Positions 20,997-32,060 of a DNA stretch of 64,000 nucleotides are shown one piece after another. The notes beneath the pieces are model-generated. The model was given only the letters and a program-made list of their open reading frames with translations, had not been told where the DNA came from and did no database searches. The stretch spans positions 1,116,001 to 1,180,000 of the forward strand of contig NAJO01000009.1 of the NCBI GenBank assembly GCA_002077065.1, written 5' to 3'. This DNA comes from Cryoendolithus antarcticus. Taxonomy: Eukaryota; Ascomycota; Dothideomycetes; Cladosporiales; Cladosporiaceae. The position numbers were made by a program, and so were the translations under genes. Within the stretch, counting starts at the first letter, position 1; each line of letters begins with the position of its first letter.

Positions 20997-23219
20997 ATGT
21001 CACTGTTTGGCGACGACGATGCCGCTCCGCCCTCCACTCGTAGCGGAGGCGGCGCGAAGGCTACGTTGTTCGACGACGGCAGTGCCGCGGCACCCAGCGC
21101 AAAGACCTCCTCGTCTATGTTCGGCGATCCAGCTTCACCGGAGGACTCGTCCCCATGGGCTGGGTTCACACCGAAGAAGAAGGCTGGGCGCGGCGCGGGT
21201 ATGGTCAAGTCACTTCTTGCAGATGCCAGGATACCAGAACTCTACGTTGATACATGGGATACGCTGGCAGCTGGACGAAGCGCGATTGAGGGTGAGGAGG
21301 CGAGGGACCTGCTGGGAAAGAGTGGCATTGGGAAGCAGCAGCAGGACAGGACATGGGAGCTTGTGTCTGGCGGCACTGGAGAGAGCGTAAGGATCGGCAG
21401 GGGAGAATTCAATGTGCTCCTCGCGCTGATTGGACTCGCGCAAGAGGGCGAGGAGCTCAGTCTTGATGCCGTTGATGAGCGGAAGGCGAAGCTGCCTACG
21501 CCTTCACTTCCAGGGCTAAAGAAAGTTGCGCCGGAGCCGCCGGCTACACCACAACAAGATCGCCCTGGCGCGCAGAGCCTAGAGCCTAGTACTGCGGGCG
21601 CGAAGGGCTTCAGTGGAGGATTCGGGGACGCTGATCCTTGGGGAAGTCCGGATGTGCATAAGGGACATAATCACGCCAACGGTGTGAGCGGTGCGCAACC
21701 ACAACGGACAACGAGTACATTCACTACGACTGCTGCCGCGCCGAGTGAGGGAAACGGGAATGGAGTCTACGGCGATGTGCCGAGCAGCGCTGGTGACCCA
21801 GGATCGTCATGGGGCGCGACCAACAGCTACACTGCAACGAGCGCCGCTGGCTTCGGTGGCGCAGATGGCGATGGCGATGGCGAAGGGTTCGGTGACGAAG
21901 GGGTAACGCCGACAAGACGATCCGCCGCACCTCGACATGCCACCTCGAAGGGCGCCGAGGAGACCGTGACTGTGGCTATGCTAGAGGAGAAGGAGGGCAT
22001 GTTCTTGTTCCAACATCGCAACTATGAGGTCTCATCGATCAGACGCAATTCGAAAGTCATCAGACGGTACTCAGACTTTGTGTGGCTGCTCGACTGCTTG
22101 CACAAGCGATACCCGTTTCGACAGCTGCCACTTCTACCACCGAAGAGGGTGGCGATCAACGGTAATCACATTGCCGCCGACGGCCTCTTCATCGAGAAGC
22201 GCCGACGAGGTCTTGCGCGGTTCGCGAATGCGCTAGTCCGACACCCAGTGCTGAGAGAGGAGCAGTTGGTTGTGATGTTCCTTACAGTTCCTACGGTAGA
22301 AGCATGCCCCCCAATTGCCCTGCATGGCTAGCACTGTACTAACATACAACACAGGAACTCGCCGTCTGGCGAAAGCAGGCTACGATCTCGGTACAAGAAG
22401 AGTTCGTCGGCCGATCACTTCCACCAAACCTCGAAGACAGCCTGCCGCAGAATCTACAAGACACGTTCGAGACCGTGCGATCTGGTGTTCGGAGAAGCGC
22501 AGATCTGTACATCAACCTCTGTACACTGCTCGAACGACTCTGCAAACGGAAAGAAGCGATCTCAGCAGAGTATGGCCGCTTTGCACTGAACCTCACATCG
22601 ATCACCGAGACCACAACAGACATGTTCGCAATTGACACCAATGATGTACCCTTACTGAATGAAGGCATCAAAGCCACCGCCAAGTACCTGAGCACAAGTC
22701 AAGCTCTGCTAGACGATGAAAGCCGAGCCTGGGACGAAGGCTACTTGGAAGATCTGAAGAGCATTCGAGACGGGCTTGTCAGCTTGCGAGATCTCTTTGA
22801 ACGACGAGATCGATTCAGCAGGGACAACATCCCGCAGCTCGAGAAACGCATCTCGAGTAACGAATCCAAATTACAAACCATCAAGTCCAAAGGCGACGCC
22901 GCGAAACCGGGTGAAGCCGAGAAGGTCGAGACCGCAATCACCACCGTGCGTCCTCTCCCCTTATCCTAACCCCCTTCCTTCATGTACACCTGATTGACAC
23001 TCATATCAGGACAAACAATCCATCGTCTCCCAGCACGCACGCGGCATCTTCATCAAACAGTGCGTGCGTGACGAAGTCGTAACGTTCCAGCAGATGATCT
23101 GGCGGATCTCGAGGGCGCATCAGGAGTGGGCGTCCGAGAGGGTCAAGTATGCGGAGTTGCAGGCGGATTGCTGGAGGGCGCTTGTGGATGGCGTGGAGGG
23201 AATGCCTGTTGGGGAGTAA
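20997..23219 (+). CDS. MVP1: Sorting nexin Mvp1 (PX-BAR)
   Basis: Three exons: 20997-22295, 22355-22945 and 23010-23219. Introns are 59 and 64 bases; the first has a perfect TACTAAC branch site. The joined protein is 699 aa. The N-terminus carries three acidic repeats of the type LFGDDD/LFDDG/MFGDP and an EH-like helical region. A PX domain (about 320-433; FLFQHRNYEVSSIRRNSKVI, RRYSDF) should bind phosphatidylinositol 3-phosphate. The rest is a BAR-type helical domain (ELAVWRKQATISVQEEFVGR, RSADLYINLCTLLERLCKRK). Yeast Mvp1 recycles cargo from endosomes to the vacuole/Golgi pathway. Length and order match the fungal family. Confidence 0.9.
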
Positions 23220-23685
23220 TGAGATTGAGGGGATTGAGAAGAGTGCGTGGGTAGAGGTGGAGGGGTGTAGGGGTGTAAGGTGTATAGATTGTCTCGATTA
23301 GCATGTTTGTATGGCCGGTGCCAAGGCTTGCGTACCTGGTGCTCTGAGTTCGGCTGACCCCATTTCCTGAAGACTTGCAGTACTCTCGCTCTGACCATCT
23401 TACATCCATCTGGTTACCAGAAGCGGAGTCTCACACGATGCCAGTAATGCCGACGCTGCGAGCCAGTCCAAGAAAGGTGATATGGGCTGCCACCTGCAGC
23501 AAGACAGGGGTTTGTGTGGGATCTGCGCCGAGCCACCAACATCGCTTACAGAATGAATGGTGTAAACAGTAAGTGGCAATCGCTTACGCTGCAGTGGATT
23601 TCGGAAAACTCCTACTTCGTTCTGTTCATGTTTGGCACGATGGCACTTTTACACTATCTGGCGCGTTCTCATATTCCTCAGCATT
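23220..23685. other. Intergenic region before the first HET gene
   Basis: About 460 bases. An ORF in another frame overlaps (23375-23762) but has no coding features beyond the shadow of the HET start. Confidence 0.45.
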
Positions 23686-25545
23686 ATGTCACAGTTGGTG
23701 TATCGGCCACTGGACCCGACGAGGAAAGATGTTCGCCTTCTCCTTCTCGAATCTGGAACTGACACTGAGGAATTGGTCGCCTCTCTAGTTCATGTCGACC
23801 TAGACGATTCAACAAGACAAGAGTACCAGACCATCAGCTACGTATGGGGCGACGCGTCGCGACGAGCGAGCCTCTACATCGAAGGGTGTTCAACATTGGT
23901 CCCGGAGACTCCGGCCGCTGCTCTACGATGCATGCGATTGCCAAACCAGACTCGCATGCTGTGGATCGACAGTATTTGCATTAGTCAGACGGACCTCGAG
24001 GAGCGTGGGCGGCAGGTCAGCATGATGGCCGACATCTATCAGAACGGGACCTGTCTTCTGGCTCACGTCGATGTGCCTGGATGCGACTTTGACCTTATCA
24101 TTGCGAGCATTGCGTCTGTACGTCGCATGATGAAGCACGAGCTTGACGAGATGGGAACAAGATAGGGCATCCTCTCTCTCCGATAGGGTTCGGAGAGGCT
24201 CTTCCATTGATGCTCGGTCTTGCAGGTGATGCCATACTGGCGCTGTGGCACTTCTTGAGCGCTGCTTGGTTCCGGTGAGGTGTGCGTCTTGCGTTTAGCT
24301 GGCATTGATCTGCGCTGACTACTCTTCTTACAGACGACTGTGGGTCCTACAAGAAGTCACACTTTCCATGCGCAGCACCATCTCAAGCGGTGATAAAGTC
24401 CTCGAAGTCGGTAATGTCTTTGACTTTGTCCAGATCATCCTCCTGGACCCTATGCGACTAGCTGCAGACAATAGCCGCAAGCTCATCTCGACAGAGAGTG
24501 CAGTGACGCTTGCGAATTCCAGCCGACTATTCCGCCAGTTCCATCACCACAAACACGACTTTCAGAGTCTTGTAAGCTTGAGTATTTCTACGAGGTCATG
24601 GATGAGAGAGACTACCTCTATGCTCTGCTTGGGCTGTATCAGAACGCTACCGGTACATCAGCTCTTCCGCCAGCTCTGAAGCCCGACTACCCTCAGGAAG
24701 TGTCGGAGGTGTTCCTCAGAGCATGTCAATTATCAATGATCGAGAGCCAGAATCTAGATATGTGGAACATGCCGTGGATGTTCTCTGCTGGCACCAAAGA
24801 TCAGCCCTCTTGGGCCTGGTATGTTCGAGCCCGCAACTCCCCAGACAACACCCAGCTCGCTGATGCTGCGGGAACGGAAGGCTCACTCGGCCACGAGTTC
24901 ACAGCCTGCGGCAGTAGCGAAGCACCCAAACCCACCACCCCGCACTTTTCCGGCGAAGGAGGCCGCGTGTTGTCCGTACAAGGCGTCTCCCCAGATACAG
25001 TCCACGTCGTCACCCCACCGCTGCTCGAGAAGTCCGATGAAGCACTATCGACCTGGCTGGTTCAAGTCATCGACCTCTTTCTCCCGCTCGCGCAAGCACG
25101 CGGCACGTCGATGCAAAGTCTGGGCACCACGCTCGTTGCAGCATGGCAGTCTACGGCCCGCAAAGACGGCGCTTCCGATGGCGAGGATCTCGTGGATCTG
25201 CTCAGTAGTGTGAAGCGGCCTAGTGGTGTGTCGTTGGTGACGAGGGAGTGGACGCGGTATGATAGAGCATACTACATCTCGCTCAAGCTGGCGTGTGTTC
25301 GCCGTCGCTTCTTCATTACGCGGGGTGGGTTCATGGGGCTGGGGCCTGGATCGTTGGAGGTGGGGGATAAGGTTGCGATGCTGGCGGGAGGGAAGTGGCC
25401 GTTTGCGTTGAAAAGGTGTCAGGGTGAGGTGGAGGAGAGGTACAAGCTCGTCGGGGCCTGCTATGTCCATACCGTGATGGACGGGAAGAAGGCGGATGAG
25501 TATGTCGAGAAGGGTTCACCATTGAAGCAATTCAGCGTCGTCTGA
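23686..25545 (+). CDS. HET-domain (heterokaryon incompatibility) protein, splice structure partly unresolved
   Basis: A HET-domain protein, the family that triggers cell death when genetically different hyphae fuse. Best exon model: 23686-24117, 24162-24274, 24334-24497, 24566-25545 (562 aa). HET motifs in order: MSQLVYRPLDPTRKDVRLL, YQTISYVWGDAS, MLWIDSICISQ, then across the second intron WFRRLWVLQEV, and finally DERDYLYALLGLYQ. The intron at 24275-24333 is well supported (GTGAGG, CTGACT, CAG). The first intron would be only 44 bases (GTACGT..CTTGAC..AAG). The third has a poor donor (GTGCAG). A one-base frame break near 24570 is the alternative. The C-terminal 300 residues have no known effector domain. 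Could be a functional gene or a recent pseudogene. Confidence 0.7.
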
Positions 25546-26262
25546 AATTGCGCTCGGCACCTGCACAACTACGAAGAAGCGGAACAAACAAATCAGGATC
25601 GAGACGATGTATATCAGCTGCTATCCTGCGTTCCTCCAGCAACAGTAGCGATAGTCTGGGCCATGGACCGGCCACGAAATACAGCATGCCTGCACCGAGG
25701 TGGAACATCAGCACGATCATCATCAGGAGCTGCTTCATGCAGCTACGGAATTACATTGGCGGTACGCATGCTCTCATCCAGCTACTGAACTCAATGCACA
25801 AGTATGTCGTGCTTTCAGAGGATATTTGCCTCTGCCAGGCCATCTGCGGAACTTCTCGGTGATGTGGCTCGACATCGCATTGCGTTCGAACGGAGCATTC
25901 AGGTGAGCCATCTTCAACAACTCTAGACTTTATGCCCGAGGATCTCTACAATGTCTGTACAGATCTGACCTATCTACGAATACATGTAATCGAGGGAATC
26001 ATGTGCATTCATTATGCGCCGTGTCGTGATGCCGTTATGACCGTTCGCCATGCGTGATCCCCTGTAATCAACGAACTCCTGCGCTATAAAAGTCAATGCC
26101 GCGTAAGGCAAATTCAATGAATGTGTCGCTACGATCAGATGGTCTGCATCGCTTGTGCAACGTGACAAAGGAGAAACAGAGACATGACCCAGGCGGCGTG
26201 CGAGGGCGCACCAGGGTCGGGATAATAGGCACTCGAGGTCGATGGCAGACTTCAAAGTGGGA
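25546..26262. other. Intergenic region between HET and zinc-finger genes
   Basis: About 700 bases between convergent genes. Small ORFs only. Confidence 0.45.
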
Positions 26263-27756
26263 TCAAATGTCCATGAATGACGAAAGAGTGTTATCTCCCT
26301 GCCCGTAGTGCTGACCAGGATGCACCATGTTCGTCTGGCGCCGATTCTGAGCCTCCTGGCCAGCAGACTGTAGCCAACGCTGTTCCTGGTCTGATACTGA
26401 CGGAGACTGCTGAGACTGCGGAGCGGACCAGCCGTCAAGCTGATGCACGGGAGGAGCATTGTCTTGCTGCGATTGATGTGGCGCTTGTGGATCATGGTAG
26501 ATCGGTCGGTGCTGTGGCTGACCGAAAGCGTCGCCGAGCGAGGCTTGAACAGGTTGGGAGCTGTTGGCGGGGCGGACGGGATCGGAGCAATTGGCTATAT
26601 CCGCGTTGAGAGCGTTGAAGTTGATTTTCAAATCAGATTGCTCATAGATCGGCGGGTCGGTCGGTAGCGATGACATTGGTGACAGCGACTGCTGCTGCAT
26701 GCTGTCATTGCGATCCCGGCCATATGCGTAGTACCGAGTGTCCCATCGGGTGTCATGCTGGCTGCTGGAAGTGTGCGGCAGTGACGAGTACTGCGATTGG
26801 CTGTATATTCCCAGACCAGCTGGAGAATATGAAGCCGGTGGAGGGTACATGTCCATGCTCTGGTGCCCTGGTCCAGATGTGTATTGCATTGGGGTCTGCG
26901 TGAAAACTCCATTGGGCTGACTGAAAGGCTGTGGCACTCTTGTCGCACTCATCTGGGCCAGGGGTTCATCGACTCCGAGCCTCGAAATCATGTCTTGAGG
27001 ATTGCGGGCTGCCGTTGACGGTACCACAGCCTGCGTCGTCGCATGACCAGAGGACCATGCCGCTGATGCAGGTGTGCTCGGAAGAGGGTCTTGAAGTTTG
27101 CGAAATTGCTCAAACACAATCGATGCCGCGCGTCCACTGGGACTTTGCAAAGTCCGACTCACTTCGAGAGCGATCGAGGCATCGAAGTTATAGTAAAGTG
27201 GCAGAAGGGCGTCGCTATTGATTGATTGCCATCTTTCAACCAAGGAAGGGTCCCTCCAGACGAGACCGTGAAAGAGATTACTGATCTGTCGTTTGATGGC
27301 GGACTTATAGTGTACGGTGATCCACATGCCCACGCTAAGATAGGGTGTGCTGACATGATCAAAGACAGGAACGCCTCCATGATTCGGGTTGTGAGTGAGA
27401 AGGTGGTTGATGTATGCGTCGCGATTGTAATATGGGGCGTGGGGACAAATGGCACAGGCCCAAAGGTCCATGCCGTCCTTGATGATTGCCGGGCATTTCC
27501 TGTAGTGGACGGCCAGGCTGCCTTTCTCCTTTGATTGCCAACAAGCTGTGCAAGGCACCTTCGATGTGGAATCACTATTCGGCCTAGAGGACGATAGACT
27601 GGTCCAGCTGGTATGATTACTCGAATCTGTCTGATCCGTGGAGCGAGAGTCTCGAACAGATGGCGTGCTTGGATTCGGGGTATCATGACCGGGCGTTGGT
27701 GGTCCATAATGCGAGAAAGTCCCAGTATACTGATTGAAACCCGGGTTCGGATACAT
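26263..27756 (-). CDS. Putative C2H2-type zinc-finger protein, uncharacterised
   Basis: A 497-aa intronless protein. After a Pro/Ser/Thr-rich start comes a Cys/His region (about residues 65-120). A first unit PCTACWQSKEKG..HYRKCP is followed by WACAICPHAPYYNRDAYINH, whose CxxC and final HxxxH resemble a degenerate C2H2 finger. Residues 120-200 are a folded-looking block (WITVHYKSAIKRQISNLFHG, RWQSINSDALLPLYYNFDAS). The remaining 300 residues are Gln/Ser/Pro-rich and disordered, as in fungal transcription regulators. The frame runs 12 codons upstream without an ATG, so the first ATG at 27756 was used. No target or pathway can be named. It lies between a HET gene and gene-poor DNA. Confidence 0.6.
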   Translation of the reverse strand: MYPNPGFNQYTGTFSHYGPPTPGHDTPNPSTPSVRDSRSTDQTDSSNHTSWTSLSSSRPNSDSTSKVPCTACWQSKEKGSLAVHYRKCPAIIKDGMDLWACAICPHAPYYNRDAYINHLLTHNPNHGGVPVFDHVSTPYLSVGMWITVHYKSAIKRQISNLFHGLVWRDPSLVERWQSINSDALLPLYYNFDASIALEVSRTLQSPSGRAASIVFEQFRKLQDPLPSTPASAAWSSGHATTQAVVPSTAARNPQDMISRLGVDEPLAQMSATRVPQPFSQPNGVFTQTPMQYTSGPGHQSMDMYPPPASYSPAGLGIYSQSQYSSLPHTSSSQHDTRWDTRYYAYGRDRNDSMQQQSLSPMSSLPTDPPIYEQSDLKINFNALNADIANCSDPVRPANSSQPVQASLGDAFGQPQHRPIYHDPQAPHQSQQDNAPPVHQLDGWSAPQSQQSPSVSDQEQRWLQSAGQEAQNRRQTNMVHPGQHYGQGDNTLSSFMDI

Positions 27757-29818
27757 GGTAACGATCGTGGTGGTGCCGCGCCGGGCGAGCACCTCAAATG
27801 AGTGTGTGTGATATGCGCTATGCGGTGAACGGCAGCAGTATGGTGTATGCTACATAAGGCTGCCTCGACTTAAGCGATGGTGATGTGCACGAAGGTGCGA
27901 GCGAAAGAGAGAAGCACTCGGCCAGCAGACACACAGAAAGATACTGCTCGGTACATGGTAGAGAACAGGCCAATGTGGCTACCGTTCGACGCCAACCTAT
28001 ATGAGTTCAGAGATACCGTCCCAAGGGGGGATTTCCCTCGGTCGTGAGCCAGCACTCCTCACGCCCCCTTAGTCGAAGTGAGTTAGCCTGACGGACTGGT
28101 CCGCGGTCGACACGGGTTCCTGCGCAACCGCTGCCTCTAATCGACGGCCCGGGATTAAAGCTAACGGTAGACGATGAATCTCGTTTTCCAGTACGGGAGG
28201 CGCCGCATCATCCCTGGTGCACTTGGCGAGTGAATGTTGAAATGACGACTCAACCCTCCGGCCTCTCACACCTTGATAAGGTATGGGAAAGCCACGGTGT
28301 GCGAGCTCGACGACGGCGACCTTGTCATGTGTTTGATGCCACATTGCATACGATAGGAAGCGTTGCGGACATTGATGTCAACTGTCCACGACATCGGAGC
28401 ACATGGAACGGCTATGAAACGTAGAGTTGCCTCGCACACTCGAGTCCAGGACCATTCTCGAAGGCAATCTTCCTATTTAGCGGCCGTCCGGCAGACTAGG
28501 GGGCTGGCCATGTACTGTAGCGAAACGTTGCGGTCATGCAATCCATTCCCGGATACTCGGAACATCGCGACCGTGCTTCGGCACCTTGCGCTAAACATGG
28601 AAACGCAGAATCGGTTTCTCACGGAGCCAGGCTCTCCCACGTGCAAGACTCAGAAACTGAATTCGCGTTGCCATCTGGCGGTGCCCTGATGACGCGGTAA
28701 TGGTGTTGCCCAAATGGACGGCGGCCTCCGCTGCGTGCATGTATATAGATGTGCTTGCCGTCGCGATCGGTGGTGATCGAACGCCTACAGCCACTTCGAC
28801 AGCAAAGATGCAAGGTACGAGTGCACCAAAAGTCCAGCACGCGAGCATCTGTTAATCGCCAAAGCAGTGATCCCAAAACCGGCTAAGAACCCCGCGACAG
28901 CTCGCCTTGCGGCGAATCATAGCGCGTGCTCTCCGGCTCAACTATAATAATTTGTTCTCACTGACACATCCCAGCTTTGACAGCTCGGCGCGCCTTCACC
29001 AACGGCGATGGCAACGCTCAAAGCCATGACGGCCGCCACAATGGTTCTCAACATCCGTTCACTATGCAGCACGAAGCCGAGCGGGAGATTGGATGTGGCA
29101 TTTTGCGTGGATTGGTATCGGGGATTGTGAGTTGGATAACAAGGTTCGGCCTCGACCAGATCGCCGGGTGTGCTTGAACGGTTCCTGAGCCGCGTGAACG
29201 GCCCGCGGTGCTTGTACGGAGTAGGGTTTCACTCTTGCATGAGCGGCCTCAAAGATGAGCGAATAGATAACGTCTCTAGAACAACGAGTCAGCGTGTAAG
29301 CCTGAGGCAGGAGACGCAGATCGTCGCAATGACAAGATACCCCACATCATCTAACATGTACTGTTGTTCACATGCGACCGTAGGCTGGGGAAGTCTGTCG
29401 ATTAGTGATTATACAACAACTCCTGGTAATGTGCACATATAGCCAAGGCTGCGTAGACGTAACGGCATCGGTGAGATTTTGCAAGTTCACTCGTGAGCGA
29501 CTGCACCTTGAGAAATCATGTGTCGTATCTCCATCGCGGTATACCGCACCTGCCAGGCTCTGCATTTTGAGTGCATCGGCAGCTACAGACATGTTGGAGG
29601 CAGTATCTCGAGTCCGCGTGGAGGAATTGCGATTGTTCAACAACCCAAGATGCCTGGCATAGGGCCAGGACCCTTCTGCTATGGCGTGCAAAACGTCTGG
29701 CTGGCGAAGACACTTTCTGTACATACGACAGCTCCAACACCAATGCTCCAACATCGCCATGCCTCTCGAACGCCCAACTCCAAAGCGCTTCTAACGCCCA
29801 TCTTCCTCGCCGACGATT
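27757..29818. other. Gene-poor region of about 2 kb
   Basis: No ORF above about 110 codons with credible composition on either strand. No terminal repeats, transposase fragments or tRNA-like arms were found. The left end must include the promoter of the zinc-finger gene. Could be relic DNA or host a non-coding transcript; the sequence does not say. Confidence 0.5.
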
Positions 29819-31482
29819 CTACCCCGGCCCCTGCGGCGTAACAAACCCCCCCGCAATCTCAACCCACTCCGGAATACAGCTCCCCTCCTTGACCTCCACC
29901 TCCGGAATATCCGTATCGCATCTACATCTGCACCCCACCCCATTCTCCTTCACATCGTCCCACTTCGCCCAGTACTCCTCCTCCTCAGCTAGCTCCTTCT
30001 TCATACTGCTATCACCAGCGCGGTGTCGCGCCTCGGCGATGGCGTTCATGTCTGGAGTGCCGAAGTATGGCGCGCGAGGCATCTGGCGCGCTGGGGCGTT
30101 GGCGGGGCAGTGTTGGATTGTGGTATGTCTGTAGCCGAAGTCGCGGAAGTAGTGGATGTCGCTTGGGGAGAGGAGGGCGCCGGCTGCAAGGGAGTGGATG
30201 GGTGCGTCGCCCCACTACGTGAGATTGTCAGTACATGCTGTCAGTAGCGCAAATCAAAGGAGTAACATACTCGCTCCATCCAGAACCCACCACTCCGATC
30301 CATCATGGTAAAGAAATCCTCATACTCCTTACTCCGGAAGAAGTCCAACCGCGCGATCTCAAAATTACTCCAGAAATGGCACATATTGTATATCTCCCCC
30401 TCCATTGCCTCGGGATCGATCTCCGGCAAAGTGCCCGATCCAGGCTCACCTCGTAGAATGTCCTCCGGCAGTGGCTTCTCCTTGTCGTACTTAGGGTCAC
30501 CCTTGGGCAACTCTTCGATCTTCTCCTTCTCGGGCTTGGGCTCGACGAACATCTCCCACAGGCCCTGACTAGTGATGTTGTTCACTCGCTTATACGCCGA
30601 TGCGTAGCGGAAGATGTTCGGTACTGTCTCTTTCAGCTCCTTCACCGCGATCGTGAAGCCGTAGGTCTTGTTCGCCTTTACCATCGCTGCGAAGGGATCG
30701 TAAGTGATGTCGCAGAAGTACTTGATATCTGGTTCCACACGCCAGTACCAGTCGTACTTCAGCAGCAACTCGTGCTTGTAGAAGAAGCCCGAGTAGAAGC
30801 GACACATGTGGTGATATGACTCCATCCCACCGTACATGATCGCTGCGTCTCCCTGCTTCGCGATCCCTTCTTTTGCTACGCGCGCATCGACCCAGTCCGG
30901 GTATCCCCATGAGCTCGGATCTATCTTCCCGAACTCGACAGGCGAGGAGGTGTAGTTTCGGATCGTCTCCTTGAAGGTGCTGTTGAACTCTTCGTTGTTC
31001 AGGAAGACGTAGGGGTAGTGGAACCACTGATTGAAATGCCGCTCTACGCTCTTGATACTGTCTATCACGCCCGGCAGCTCCTTATTTCTCGCCAACACCA
31101 CAAAGGCGGCATTCACCCGCGGCGCGTTGACCTCTTTCTTCGGATCCAGACATCCCGTGGTAAAGACCTTGTCGTACTTTTCACTGATCTTCCTGATACT
31201 AGGCGGCGCTCCACTCGGTATTAGTCGTCCGGCGGGGGAGTCTGGATGTCGGACAAAGATCACCAGCACCAGTATGAGGATGATGGCGGGGAAGAGGAGG
31301 ACGACGTAGAGTGGTACGCTGGTCTTGGAGTTGCCTCTTATGCGTATTCGTTTTCGAAGGAATTCCCAGCGGGGTGTGAGCTTTTCCGAGACTTCGCGGA
31401 GGTTTGTGTGGGAGAGGGATTTGAGGGTGGGGAGGTTTTCGTAGGAGGGGAGCGTGGGGAGGCGCTTGCGCATTTGCTCCAT
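29819..31482 (-). CDS. Alpha-1,2-mannosyltransferase, KTR family (GT15)
   Basis: Two exons (31482-30271 and 30214-29819) with a 56-base phase-0 intron; 535 aa. A type II Golgi membrane protein that adds mannose from GDP-mannose to protein-linked glycans. A cytoplasmic Arg-rich tail (about 1-55) precedes a signal anchor (about 57-78, VVLLFPAIILILVLVIFVRH), then the GT15 catalytic domain. Family motifs include PYVFLNNEEF, YWRVEPDIKYFCDI, and YNMCHFWSNFEIA with the conserved Glu. The splice joins GGFWMER to WGDAPIHS, restoring the strongly conserved FW.ERWGDAP.HS. The C-terminus holds GCRCRC and no retention signal. One of several KTR/KRE2 paralogs expected in a fungus; which one is unclear. Confidence 0.9.
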
Positions 31483-32060
31483 GGTGGCGGTCGTATACGG
31501 ACTTGGACTGTTCTATTGCTACGGCCGCGCCGTGCGGTCTATGATGTTGTGTTCAGCTTGTGCGGCGCCCTCGAAGCGACGTCTCGGGAGTGCTGAGACT
31601 TGAGAATAGTTCTTGAGAAAAGCAGCAGAACGTGGCGGCGTGGGATCGTGATATCGTAGTTCGTCAACAGCAGTGCTTCGATAAAACCTCCTAGATTTTG
31701 GGACGACTGGGGAAAGGTGTATACGCACGGTTTGCTGTATTGGATATGAGGTGAAGTCTGGACGAACGTGGACTATAGGAGTGCAGGTGGTTGGAATTGT
31801 GGACCCTTGTCATTACATGTATGTGCGGACGCCCACCACATCCATGCAGTACAGTACAGAAGCCCATACAAGGTATGTTTCAAGGCAAGAAATTGGGCTG
31901 CAAGCAGGTGCAAATGCTCCTCTCCTATAATGCTAGGCTTGGCCTGACCAACGCCGTTTGAAAACGCGATGGAGAGAGATCAGTATAGCGGAGATTGAAA
32001 CCATGAGGACCGCATGGAGCCATGCTCCATGGAATCGTGCTTTTGGCCATGCATAGACCA
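31483..32060. other. Intergenic region upstream of the mannosyltransferase and HET remnant
   Basis: About 580 bases between divergent loci. CT/AG-rich stretches near 31,480-31,560 probably belong to the mannosyltransferase 5' UTR. No other gene seen. Confidence 0.4.

Noticed and set aside
30590..31027. 145-codon ORF inside the mannosyltransferase
   Set aside because: Same strand, shifted frame of the GT15 domain.
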